64,000 nt of DNA from CAWFGW01 sp963849955 (GCA_963849955.1 CAWKJU010000001.1:286907-350906); one strand, 5' to 3'; counted from the stretch's first letter, positions 55,078-63,608 are shown. Notes: generated from the sequence alone by a model not told the origin. Program-made: numbers and translations.

Positions 55078-55310
55078 TATCGCATTGCGCCAGCAAAACG
55101 TGTGCTACTGTAAGTTTTTTTACTCCATACAAATTCCAACAATCCAACTATTTTTATCTGATAATTAACCGCTTAATCATCGGCTATCTTTTTCTTACTC
55201 ACCGCATTAAAATCTATTATTCGTGAGTTGAATAAAGATTTTATAGTAACTTGTTATCAGTAAAATATAAGTTGGATAAGGTATATGTGTTACATATTCA
55301 GTTGTTGCCA
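55078..55310 (+). repeat. Spacer repeat Y, copy 2
   Basis: Second copy of 48706-48945. ACCGCATTAAAATCTATTAT and TCGTGAGTTGAATAAAGATT are conserved; the terminator stem is degenerate here (ACCGCTTAATCATCGGC). Ends ATATGTGTTACATATTCAGT then TGTTGCCA. Confidence 0.75.
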
Positions 55311-55394
55311 ACCATTAAAAAAACAAAAATATAACTCACTTTTTTAAATCTTTTTCGTTAGATTGGTGTAATTTCGCACCAAAAAAATAAAGCC

Positions 55395-55634
55395 ATGGCA
55401 CGACAAAGCATCTCCTTTACCGACCCAAATGATGAATGGTTAAAATCTCAAGTTAACAGTAAAGAATACTCCAGTAAAAGCGAGCTTGTAAATGATCTCG
55501 TAAGACAAGCTAGAAAACAACAACAACAAATTGACTTGATTAAAATAAAACTTGAAAAAGCTGAACAAAACGGATTTACTAATCTCAGTAAAGAAGAAAT
55601 TTTAGCTGAATCAAAATCTTTACTTAATGGCTAA
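55395..55634 (+). CDS. parD: ParD-family antitoxin
   Basis: 79 residues. Ribbon-helix-helix CC2985-type antitoxin: MARQSISFTDPNDEWLKSQV, KEYSSKSELVNDLVRQARKQ, then a toxin-binding tail. Binds its own promoter as a dimer. Overlaps the parE start by eight bases. Toxin-antitoxin pairs are typical passengers and stabilisers of cassette arrays. The ATG has a GTAATTTC...AAAAAATAAAGCC leader with no SD, usual here. Confidence 0.88.
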   Translation: MARQSISFTDPNDEWLKSQVNSKEYSSKSELVNDLVRQARKQQQQIDLIKIKLEKAEQNGFTNLSKEEILAESKSLLNG

Positions 55635-55932
55635 TTACAGAATAAGTAACACTGCCAAAGAAGATTTAATTAGGATTCATCATTACGGAGTTGAAAAATT
55701 TGGAATTGAACAAGCTGACAAATATTTTGATTCATTTTTTAAATACTTTGAGATAATCTCTCAAAGACCTTATTCATTTGAAGCTATAGATTTCATTAAA
55801 GTTGGGTATAGACGCTGTGTTTGTGGATCAGACAGCATTTATTTTAAAATCAACGATAATGTCATAGAAATCATGACTATTCTAGGTAAACAAGAAATTG
55901 AAACTTCACTGAGGCAATTGTCAGATGATTAA
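55627..55932 (+). CDS. parE: ParE-family toxin
   Basis: 101 residues, RelE/ParE superfamily: YRISNTAKEDLIRIHHYGVE, KFGIEQADKYFDSFFKYFEI, QRPYSFEAIDFIKVGYRRCV, and NDNVIEIMTILGKQEIE. Expected to poison gyrase or, less likely, cleave mRNA. Coupled to parD by overlap. Full length and intact, so the module is probably active. Confidence 0.88.
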   Translation: MANYRISNTAKEDLIRIHHYGVEKFGIEQADKYFDSFFKYFEIISQRPYSFEAIDFIKVGYRRCVCGSDSIYFKINDNVIEIMTILGKQEIETSLRQLSDD

Positions 55933-56465
55933 TTTAATTCTTCTCCCCAACTCTAACAGTTAGTTTAAAGTCTGATTAATAAATTTAAAAACTATAAACG
56001 ATAACCTACAGTTTGTCGATTGACGAATTCGTCAGATTTAGTTTCATTACGTTTTTAAACTCCACTTTTCAATCATGGACGGATAAATGTAATGTATAAA
56101 TAATACATGTTTTGTATCCGCCTTTGTTGGTGTTCTCACCAACAAACGAACGTCAGTTAACAAACCCAAAACTCACGAAGGTTGTCGGTCACAAGACCAA
56201 CAACGGCACCAAGACCTAAAAAAAGGAATTGGCCTTTAATTACTTTAACAAGCAATGTGATAAAAACAAAACCATATACAACGTAATAAAAAGAACTTAA
56301 CATCATGTAAAAACCATAGCTAGGTGTAGCTGCTACTCTTCTTGTTAGACGTCAATCCTCACGAATAAGCATTTTTAAACTGAGGGAGATTCAAAAAATA
56401 ATCACAAAAACAGTTTTAATTTTATCGATTTATTTACCTTAAAGGGTATAAATAGATCAATCAGC
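55933..56465. other. Non-coding region at right end of array, with repeat Z2
   Basis: 533 bases without a gene. It contains repeat Z2 (56118-56210). The rest is AT-rich and holds the leader of the lipoprotein gene. Confidence 0.55.
56118..56210 (+). repeat. Intergenic repeat Z, copy 2 (93 bp)
   Basis: 92 of 93 bases identical to 53381-53473, with both hairpins kept. A shorter relative of the second hairpin, GTTGTTGGAAACAATTCCAA then CAACGGCA, occurs at 58471-58500. Confidence 0.85.
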
Positions 56466-57134
56466 ATGAAGTCGTTCGTTCAAAAAATCCTCCTTACCGT
56501 TTTTATTTCGGCCACCTTAGTGAGTTGTATCACGTTTGAAGAGAGTTATTACCTCAAAAAAGACGGTTCTGGCTCCTTTGAGTTTAAAGTGGACATGAGC
56601 CAATTAATCACCATGATGAAAGCTTTTGAAGGCATGGAGGAACAAACCGATGAGAAAGCTACTGACGCAATTGATTTTGATAAAGAAGTTGAAAAGCTGA
56701 AGGCCATAGAAGGCATCACCAATGTAAAGGTGATGGAAGATGAAGAGAAAGGACTGTTTTCCATGTCGTTTGATTTCAAAGATTATGAGGCCCTAAACAA
56801 AGCCCACCATGAAGCACTGGATAGCACAGGGGGGTACCATGATGTGTTATCTAAAAAAGGTAATAAAATTATCTTTAAACAAATTACCCCTGGCGACCTA
56901 GCCAAGCAAGCAGATGCCTCGGAAGAAGATAGTCTTTCTGCCATGATGGGAGCGGGCATGTTGTCTCAATTTGAGTATAAAGTAAATTTCACGTTAGAGG
57001 AGGAGGCGACAAATGTATCTACCGCGGCAATGAACAACTACACCACTTCGAACAAAAAATCGTTTCAATTGAATGCCACCGTACAGGAAATTGTGGATGA
57101 ACCAGGGTTGATGGATGTGGAGATGGAGTTTTAA
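56466..57134 (+). CDS. Hypothetical lipoprotein
   Basis: 222 residues. Lipoprotein signal MKSFVQKILLTVFISATLVS followed by Cys 21. Mature part: ITFEESYYLKKDGSGSFEFK and a Lys/Glu-rich middle (EKLKAIEGITNVKVMEDEEK). Resembles Bacteroidota outer-membrane lipoproteins related to the DUF3179/LppM-like fold, but I am not sure. Higher GC than the cassette genes, marking the return to chromosomal backbone. Frame intact. Confidence 0.75.
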   Translation: MKSFVQKILLTVFISATLVSCITFEESYYLKKDGSGSFEFKVDMSQLITMMKAFEGMEEQTDEKATDAIDFDKEVEKLKAIEGITNVKVMEDEEKGLFSMSFDFKDYEALNKAHHEALDSTGGYHDVLSKKGNKIIFKQITPGDLAKQADASEEDSLSAMMGAGMLSQFEYKVNFTLEEEATNVSTAAMNNYTTSNKKSFQLNATVQEIVDEPGLMDVEMEF

Positions 57135-57217
57135 TTAGTGAATAGTGAATAGTGAATAATGAATAATGAATAATGAATAATGAATAATGAATAATGAATA
57201 ATGAATAATGAATAATG
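57134..57217 (+). repeat. Short tandem repeat (GAATAATGAATAAT)
   Basis: About 84 bases of nine- to ten-base units, GTGAATA then about nine copies of ATGAATAATGA-type 9-mers, beginning right at the end of the lipoprotein gene. Another GTGAATAATGAATAAT fragment is at 57303. Prone to length change by slippage. Confidence 0.85.
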
Positions 57218-57364
57218 TTTTCTAGATGCAGAGATCTTTATTTTATTTCATCTTATTATTAATATCTAGTCTAATTGTCTAACATCTCATATCTAACAAT
57301 CTAGTGAATAATGAATAATTTGTGTTAATCCACTGAGTTTAGTTGGGAAATTGAGGGCTAAAAA

Positions 57365-57714
57365 TTAGTCATTTAACTCTGCTCTTATTTTTTTAGGCAA
57401 CGCAGCCACAATAAGTTCATACGAATGTGTGATGCACTCTTTAATGAATTCAGAGGAAAGTGATCCATCCATCTTTAGGCTGTTCCAATGTTTTTTATTC
57501 ATATGATAACCTGGCACTACGTCATCGTATTGTTCGCGAAGTTCAATGGCTTTTTCCGGGTCACATTTTACATTGACTACCTAAATTTGTCAATGTTGGT
57601 GAGGCAATAGAGTTTTCCTTTTACTTTAAAAACTATGGTCGACTCATCAAAAGGAAAACCTTCTTCAGTGCCTTTTAGGGAAAGGCAAAAATTACGTAAG
57701 TCTTCGATATTCAT
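57365..57714 (-). CDS. MmcQ/YjbR family protein, one frameshift
   Basis: Small DUF419/MmcQ-YjbR fold. Start ATG 57714: MNIEDLRNFCLSLKGTEEGF, then PFDESTIVFKVKGKLYCLTN. After a break near 57581, VVNVKCDPEKAIELREQYDD, VVPGYHMNKKHWNSL. One missing A in TTTAAG restores NIDKFKVVNVKCDP, the expected family sequence. About 116 residues in all, usual length. Binding partner or ligand unknown. Monocistronic. Confidence 0.88.
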
Positions 57715-57778
57715 GTGAATTGTTTTTTGATTGTATAGAGTTTTCAGGTGTCTTTTTTGTTAAAAATAGTTAGCGTTT

Positions 57779-58101
57779 ACTGAAAAGTCAAAGGATGTGC
57801 TAATGCTTAATTTTGAGTGTAATGGTTATCTCCATTTTCTCTTTACTTTTTCCCTAGATGAAAACGTAACAAAAAATCAAGGCTTCATAAAAAACACTAA
57901 AATTGGGTGAGTTTAGCTAAAACAAAACAAACTCGCCATCTCCTTCTTCTCTTTAAAACATGGTTTTCACTTTGGCTCAAACAGTGTTTTGTTTTTAAAC
58001 GCTAAACTCACCCAATTTCTTCACGTGTTTTTTAAAATGCCGATGCATGGGTGTATGCCTGTTTTCCTCAATATGCGTGTAGTTAAATAATAATGCTTGT
58101 G
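57779..58101 (+). repeat. Structured intergenic repeat, copy V2
   Basis: Second copy of 41432-41771. Shares the AAGTCAAAGGATGTGCTAAT block, GAGTGTAATGGTTATCTCC and the arms ATTGGGTGAGTTTAGC / GCTAAACTCACCCAAT (perfect here). V1 and V2 lie in direct orientation 16 kb apart. Confidence 0.8.
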
Positions 58102-58126
58102 ACGATTTGGCCGACTAATATTAAGG

Positions 58127-58142
58127 GCACTAGGACGCACAT
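58127..58142 (-). repeat. 16-mer in inverse relation to 41902-41917
   Basis: GCACTAGGACGCACAT is the exact reverse complement of the 16-mer just right of V1, and similar bases flank both. It sits about 25 bases right of V2. Confidence 0.6.
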
Positions 58143-58175
58143 TTTTATCCATTTCATCTACCCAAATTATGAAAC

Positions 58176-58443
58176 GTAAGATTACCACGCCTCATGCTTC
58201 GGCTGGTAATGACGAATTCCAACCCAATGCGCGTTGCGATAGCACAACGAGTTCTCCCACTGGTCTTAGCGTCTCGCTGAGACCCTAATAATTATAAGAT
58301 ACGTCACTACCAATCCCGATCGAGCAAGGTGTCGGGATTTGTGTAGTCTTACTGTTGAGTAACGATAGTAAGATTACCACGCCTCATGTTTCGGCTGGTA
58401 ATGACGGATTCCAACCCAATCGGGCGCGTTGCGATAGCAAAAC
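58176..58443. repeat. Two copies of a hairpin repeat (W)
   Basis: GTAAGATTACCACGCCTCAT followed by G[C/T]TTCGGCTGGTAATGACG occurs at 58176 and 58368. TTACCA and TGGTAA make a stem. Each is followed by ATTCCAACCCAAT and GCGCGTTGCGATAGCA, the latter also seen in repeat Y1 near 48710. 830 bases between MmcQ and the ZIP gene are otherwise non-coding. Confidence 0.7.
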
Positions 58444-58544
58444 GCGTTCGTGATGTGTTCCGTGGTTCATGAAGTTGTTGGAAACAATTCCAACAACGGC
58501 ATCAAGAAAAGCCCTCTGTAAACTTAAAGTCAATCAGACTCCAT

Positions 58545-59288
58545 TTAATGGAAAAACATAATTCCAAAAGCGCATAAAACACCAATCGCTATAGCAATTA
58601 TTTTTTTAAACTCGACTTTATGTTCAGGGCTGCTTTCAATAAAAATAGTGGTTGAAATGTGTAAGAAATTACCGGCCACTAAGGCATATAGAATCAGGTA
58701 TAAATCTTCTCTTCCTTCTGTCAGCAATTGGTTTCCAACCAACATACCTATAGGGCTGGCTAAAGAAAACAGGGTTAGAAATGCAATTACCACTGTTTTT
58801 TTGGTGTGTTGAAGGGATAACAACATCGTTAAGACAAACGCTGCAGGCGCTTTATGAATCACGATTCCCATGAGCAAGTCAAAGCCATGGTGCGCCTCTT
58901 CGTGTCCGTGTACGGAGGTTAATAAGGTGCCTTCCATAAATGAGTGAATACATAATGAAGTCAACAACAGAGCGGGGGAGTAGCTGTGTGAATGCCCTTC
59001 ATGAAAGTGCCCATGTTCAACACCGCTTGAGAAAAATTCCAGTACTTTTTGAATAAAGAAACCCAATAAAATATAGGCTCCCATGTTGAAGTGATTTTCG
59101 CCATGTTCATGGCTCATTTCAAATAACTCGGGGATAAGATGAATCAACGTAATGCTGAACATGTACGAGCCAGCAAAGGTCAATAACGTCTTAAAGTTCT
59201 TGTTAATCGTTTCAGGTTTTAAAACGAAGTAGATGATTCCTCCAAAGAATGCGGATGAAAATAGAATGAGTAGGTATAATGGGTTCAA
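58545..59288 (-). CDS. ZIP-family metal transporter
   Basis: 247 residues, about seven to eight helices. His-rich loop EHGHFHEGHSHSYSPALL between helices III and IV; HSFMEGTLL and IHKAPAAFVLTMLL are the metal-binding helices IV and V. Imports Zn2+ or another divalent metal across the inner membrane. Its ATG overlaps the methyltransferase stop by four bases, so it ends the apbE-methyltransferase-zip operon. Frame intact. Confidence 0.9.
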   Translation of the reverse strand: MNPLYLLILFSSAFFGGIIYFVLKPETINKNFKTLLTFAGSYMFSITLIHLIPELFEMSHEHGENHFNMGAYILLGFFIQKVLEFFSSGVEHGHFHEGHSHSYSPALLLTSLCIHSFMEGTLLTSVHGHEEAHHGFDLLMGIVIHKAPAAFVLTMLLSLQHTKKTVVIAFLTLFSLASPIGMLVGNQLLTEGREDLYLILYALVAGNFLHISTTIFIESSPEHKVEFKKIIAIAIGVLCAFGIMFFH

Positions 59289-60022
59289 GATGTTTGAGCA
59301 ATTAAGATGAGTCTGTCGGAGTGGTCAAGATTAAAATCATTCAATCTGTAATCCCCAAATTTAGCAGTGACGGTTAACCCTGCGAAGTTAAGGTATTTTA
59401 GAAAATCATGTTCTGTTAGTGCTTCTACTTTTTCGGTAAACGAATAGGTGATTCCGTTGTCTTCAAAGTCAATGTGTTTTAAAATGTAGTTATTCACTAC
59501 TTCTTTAGTGATATGAAATTGAATACCTTCTTCGGTAATTGTTTCCCGCTCAACTAAGTTGTTGATGACTTTGTGTGCATTCAGGAAGTCAATGACTAGC
59601 GTGCCATTTTCCGCTAAGGCGTTGCTCATGGCATTAATGGCTAATTGATTTTCCTCCTTTTGATCAAAGTAACCAAAGCTGGTGAAGAGGTTGAAGATAT
59701 AATTGAACTTTCCATCTACTATTGGTTTTCGCATATCATGCACCGCAAAGCGCAAGTGCTCGTTCTCAAATTGTTTTGCAAAATGAATGCTTTCTTGAGA
59801 TAAATCTAACCCAGTTACATCATAACCTAACTTATTCAAGTAAATCGCATGTCTACCTTTGCCACAAGCCAAATCCAACACGTTTGCTAACGGGGGCATG
59901 TGTAGGTACTGACTAAGTTTTGAAATAAAGTGTTCAGCTTCGTTGAAATCTCTTTTTTTATAAAGTATGTGGTAATAGGGTGAGTTGAACCATTCACCAA
60001 ACCACTCTGCTTGCTTTGTCAT
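59285..60022 (-). CDS. Class I SAM-dependent methyltransferase
   Basis: 245 residues from ATG 60022, whose ATG shares the A of the apbE stop (TAATG). Motif I is LANVLDLACGKGRHAIYL, then GYDVTGLDLSQESI; FNLFTSFGYFDQKEENQL follows. The N terminus AEWFGEWFNSPYYHILYKKR is typical of a widespread Bacteroidota family next to ZIP genes. Substrate unknown; context with a metal importer may suggest a tRNA or small-molecule methylation. Frame intact. Confidence 0.88.
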   Translation of the reverse strand: MTKQAEWFGEWFNSPYYHILYKKRDFNEAEHFISKLSQYLHMPPLANVLDLACGKGRHAIYLNKLGYDVTGLDLSQESIHFAKQFENEHLRFAVHDMRKPIVDGKFNYIFNLFTSFGYFDQKEENQLAINAMSNALAENGTLVIDFLNAHKVINNLVERETITEEGIQFHITKEVVNNYILKHIDFEDNGITYSFTEKVEALTEHDFLKYLNFAGLTVTAKFGDYRLNDFNLDHSDRLILIAQTS

Positions 60023-61071
60023 TAAATTACAATATGTTTTCTCATCCCTTCTGTCATCCACACATGCTGTTCACCATTGCTTTCATAAATGACAAACACC
60101 TCGATATCGTTCCTCTTTTTACAAAAACTTTTGATGTTTTCTAAGCCCATCACCATAAATGCAGTCGCATAAGCATCCGCCACCATACAGTTATTTGCTA
60201 TTACCGAGGCACTTAGTACTTCCAGTTGAATGGGTTTTCCCGTAGTAGGGTTAATCGTATGCGCGTATTTCACCCCATTCTTTTCAAAGTAATTTCTGTA
60301 ATTACCTGAAGTGGCCATTGCTTGATTTTGAAGTTCAATCACCGTATGAATTTCGCTCTTGTTTTCGGTTGGTTTTTCAATACCTATCCGCCACTTTCTT
60401 CCTTCGTTATCCCCTTCACAAACCACTTCACCACCAATTTCTACTTTAAAGTTGTTGTATTTTTTAGCCCTTAAAAAATCTGCAATGATATCGCAGCCAT
60501 ACCCTTTCGCAATGGCACTTAAGTTCAGGTATACACCTTGAGGTTTTGAAAGGTAATTGCCCTCGCTATTTAGTTGAATTTTATCGTAGCCCACAAATTG
60601 CAATAAAGAATCGATTTTTTTCTGAGAAGGCACTTGGTCAGCAAACTTTTCTCCGAATCCCCAGGCATTTACCAGTGGTCCAACCGTGGGGTCAAAGGAT
60701 CCTTTTGTTTCTTTATAGATGAGGTCGCTAGTTTGTATCAGGGTTTTTAAATGGGACGAAAAGTTGCTGAGGGTGTCATGGAGGTTAAATTGTGACAGTT
60801 CACTTTCCGCAATCCATGTAGATGCTTCGTTGTTAAACTGCACTAAAATGGAATCGATTGCTGGTTGAAGGTTATATTGTGAAGAGTCTAAATAGCGGAT
60901 ATCATAATAGGTGCCCATCGTTTTTCCTTTAAGGATAACGATGTTACTTAACTCATGATTTTTTTCTAAAGAAGGCTTATTGTGGGACCGGTATTGCCAT
61001 ACGATTATCATAGCAATCAGCAACACGAGAGGATATATTCGTGATGGTTTTAATATTTCTCTTAATAACAT
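60022..61071 (-). CDS. apbE: FAD:protein FMN transferase
   Basis: 349 residues. A single N-terminal helix (YPLVLLIAMIIVWQY) anchors it at the periplasmic face. GKTMGTYYDIRYLD, GPLVNAWGFG, YLNLSAIAKGYGCD and ATSGNYRNYFEKNG then YAHTINPTTGKPI are the ApbE signature. It attaches FMN to Thr of NqrB/C-, RnfG- or fumarate-reductase-like proteins. It leads the three-gene operon with the methyltransferase and ZIP transporter. Frame intact. Confidence 0.93.
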   Translation of the reverse strand: MLLREILKPSRIYPLVLLIAMIIVWQYRSHNKPSLEKNHELSNIVILKGKTMGTYYDIRYLDSSQYNLQPAIDSILVQFNNEASTWIAESELSQFNLHDTLSNFSSHLKTLIQTSDLIYKETKGSFDPTVGPLVNAWGFGEKFADQVPSQKKIDSLLQFVGYDKIQLNSEGNYLSKPQGVYLNLSAIAKGYGCDIIADFLRAKKYNNFKVEIGGEVVCEGDNEGRKWRIGIEKPTENKSEIHTVIELQNQAMATSGNYRNYFEKNGVKYAHTINPTTGKPIQLEVLSASVIANNCMVADAYATAFMVMGLENIKSFCKKRNDIEVFVIYESNGEQHVWMTEGMRKHIVI

Positions 61072-61213
61072 GCCAAATTAGTTTGCACAAATTTAAGAGA
61101 TAAACCCCCAATAACAATTAATAAGCATTTGAAAGACTGCTTGAAAAAGTGCCACAGAGAATATTTACCTCATTAGAAGTAAAAGATTTTCATTAATAAC
61201 GTAAATTGTGGCT

Positions 61214-62243
61214 ATGCGCGAAGATTATTTAACGGGTGACGCTCAAAATCAATCAAATGATGAGCGTGAAATTGATAAAGCCTTACGACCACTGTCATTT
61301 GACGATTTTAGTGGGCAGGATAAAATTATTGATAACCTACAAGTATTTGTAGGCGCAGCTTTGCAACGTGGTGATGCATTAGATCATGTGTTATTGCATG
61401 GTCCTCCCGGGTTGGGTAAAGACTACCTTAGCCAATATCATTTGTAATGAATTGGGTTCTTCCATAAAAATCACTTCAGGGCCAGTGCTGGATAAGCCAG
61501 GTGATTTAGCAGGTTTATTAACCAACTTAGAACCCAACGATGTGTTGTTTATCGATGAGATTCATCGCCTTAACCCAGTCGTAGAAGAATATTTATATTC
61601 AGCCATGGAGGATTATCGAATCGACATCATGTTAGATTCTGGTCCAAGTGCGCGTTCGGTACAGATTTCAGTAAATCCATTTACCTTAATTGGCGCAACT
61701 ACCCGTTCTGGTTTATTAACCTCTCCCTTGCGCGCTCGTTTTGGAATTAATGCCCGCTTACAATATTATGACTCGAAACTCCTGACTGGAATCGTGCTGC
61801 GCTCGTGTGAAATATTAGGTTGTCCCGTAGATGAGGAAGCAGCTTATGAGATTGCGCGAAGAAGTAGGGGAACGCCCCGTATCGCCAATAACCTGTTGAG
61901 ACGTACACGTGATTTTGCACAAGTGAAAGGCGATGGGCGAATCAATATTGAAATAGCGAAAATGAGCTTGAGTGCCTTGGATGTGGATCAGCATGGGTTA
62001 GACCAAATGGATAACAAGATTTTATCGACTATTATCGAGAAATTTAAAGGCGGGCCTGTCGGGTTATCGACCATTGCTACCGCTTGTGGTGAAGAATCGG
62101 AAACCATTGAAGAAGTTTATGAGCCATTTTTAATTCAGGAAGGTTATATCAAACGGACGGCAAGAGGTCGCCAGGCCACCGAGTTAGCTTATGAGCATTT
62201 AAAAATAAAGTTACCCTCCCAATCCGGTAGTTTATTTGATTGA
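61214..62243 (+). CDS. ruvB: Holliday junction helicase RuvB, one frameshift in the Walker A motif
   Basis: AAA+ motor for branch migration. LRPLSFDDFSGQDKIIDNLQ, HVLLHGPPGLGK, then after a break TTLANIICNELGSS, DVLFIDEIHRLNPVVEEYLY (Walker B), ATTRSGLLTSPLRARFG, RRSRGTPRIANNLLRR. An extra G after GGT AAA (about 61420) breaks the frame exactly at the P-loop Lys-Thr; without it GPPGLGKTTLANII is perfect. Unlike most of the +1 shifts, this insertion is best placed at AAA-G-ACT. Start ATG 61214; the GTG two codons upstream is less likely. About 342 residues. Stop overlaps queG by one base. Confidence 0.93.
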
Positions 62244-63157
62244 TGAATGCTTCAGATTATACCACATTAATTAAGCAGAAAGCTACAGCATTTGGCTTTC
62301 AATCGTGTGGTATTTCTAAAGCTGACTTTTTAGAGGAGGAGGCACCTCGGTTAGAAAAGTGGTTGCATCAAGGCATGCATGGAAATATGAGCTATATGGA
62401 AAACCATTTTGACAAACGCCTTGATCCACGAAAATTGGTAGAAGGGGCAAAGTCAGTGGTTTCTTTTAGTCTAAATTATTATCCCGAACAGGAAATAGAT
62501 TTAGGGTTCAAAATCTCAAAATATGCCTATGGTCGCGATTACCATAAAGTCATCAAGAAGAAATTAAAGCAGTTTGTGTTAGAGTTACAACAAGAAATTG
62601 GAGATTTCCATGGACGTGCTTTTGTAGATTCAGCACCCGTGTTAGATAAAGCTTGGGCAAAACGAAGTGGCTTAGGTTGGGTAGGCAAACACAGTAACCT
62701 CATCACAAAAAAGGAGGGAAGCTTCTTTTTTCTATGTGAATTGATTCTCGATTTAGAATTAGAACCCGATACTCCTACCACCGACCATTGTGGGAATTGT
62801 ACCAAATGCATAGATGCTTGTCCCACGCAAGCCATAACAGAACCTTATGTGGTGGATGGTAGCAAATGTATTTCCTATTACACGATTGAATTGAAAGAGG
62901 CCATTCCAGCGGAAATGAAAGGTGCTTGGCAAGATTGGGTATTTGGCTGTGACATTTGTCAGGATGTGTGTCCATGGAACAGGCACGCCAAACCACACAG
63001 TACACCAGAGTTCGAGATGAAGGAAACGCTACAGCAATTTTCTAAAAAAGATTGGGAAGACATCACCGAAGACATTTTTGATCAAGTTTTTGAAGGTTCG
63101 GCAGTAAAACGTACTAAGTTAGAAGGGTTAAAAAGGAATATTGAGTTCTTAAAATGA
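62243..63157 (+). CDS. queG: Epoxyqueuosine reductase
   Basis: Cobalamin and 4Fe-4S enzyme, last step of tRNA queuosine synthesis. ATG 62243 shares a base with the ruvB stop (TGATG). GMHGNMSYMENHFDKRLDPR, YAYGRDYHKVIKKKL, GWVGKHSNLIT, then two ferredoxin clusters (CGNCTKCIDACPTQAI; CDICQDVCPWN). 304 residues, standard. RuvB-QueG pairing is common in the phylum. Frame intact. Confidence 0.95.
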   Translation: MNASDYTTLIKQKATAFGFQSCGISKADFLEEEAPRLEKWLHQGMHGNMSYMENHFDKRLDPRKLVEGAKSVVSFSLNYYPEQEIDLGFKISKYAYGRDYHKVIKKKLKQFVLELQQEIGDFHGRAFVDSAPVLDKAWAKRSGLGWVGKHSNLITKKEGSFFFLCELILDLELEPDTPTTDHCGNCTKCIDACPTQAITEPYVVDGSKCISYYTIELKEAIPAEMKGAWQDWVFGCDICQDVCPWNRHAKPHSTPEFEMKETLQQFSKKDWEDITEDIFDQVFEGSAVKRTKLEGLKRNIEFLK

Positions 63158-63269
63158 TTTCTTTGGAGCAACCAGTGTATGATTTTTCCAAAAAATATAT
63201 TTATCACTTGTATATACTATCGATTATAAATCTATATAGATTTGTTTAAGGTAAAAATACATGTAGTGT

Positions 63270-63608
63270 ATGGTTGTTTTCCGTCACATGTTTAATTTTT
63301 TTAATAGGCATCCTTTGTTGGTGTTTATTACTTTTTTTTACTTTCTCTGCGTCTCACTACCCGAAGATGAAAACAAAAGCAAGGTTGACCAACTAACAAA
63401 AAATTCTGAGATTTTTGGGATTGCAAATCAAGTTGATTTTAAAATTGTCTTACCATTTAAAGAAGATGTTTTATTTTACAAATCGACTTGGAGTAGTTTT
63501 ACTACAGGAGTTGAAATTAGTCGACAGTATATTTTAACAGCTTTTTTAAAGTTGTACATACTTTTTAAACAATTGATTCTTGATGGGCTTTTTAGGTTTT
63601 TGTATTAA
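63270..63608 (+). CDS. Hypothetical small membrane-linked protein
   Basis: 112 residues. A helix near the start (HPLLVFITFFYFLCVSL), then PEDENKSKVDQLTKNSEIFG and a hydrophobic C-terminal helix (ILTAFLKLYILFKQLILDGL). No family recognised. It could be a real small membrane protein or a spurious frame; codon use resembles the neighbours. Placed 112 bases after queG. Confidence 0.4.
   Translation: MVVFRHMFNFFNRHPLLVFITFFYFLCVSLPEDENKSKVDQLTKNSEIFGIANQVDFKIVLPFKEDVLFYKSTWSSFTTGVEISRQYILTAFLKLYILFKQLILDGLFRFLY

Noticed and set aside
47120..56210. Prophage or transposon
   Set aside because: No phage structural gene, transposase or target-site duplication was seen; the repeats fit cassette spacers better.
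57134..57217. Possible CRISPR array
   Set aside because: Units of about 9 bases without unique spacers; this is a microsatellite.
62539..63005. Several minus-strand frames inside queG
   Set aside because: All lie opposite highly conserved QueG motifs; shadows.
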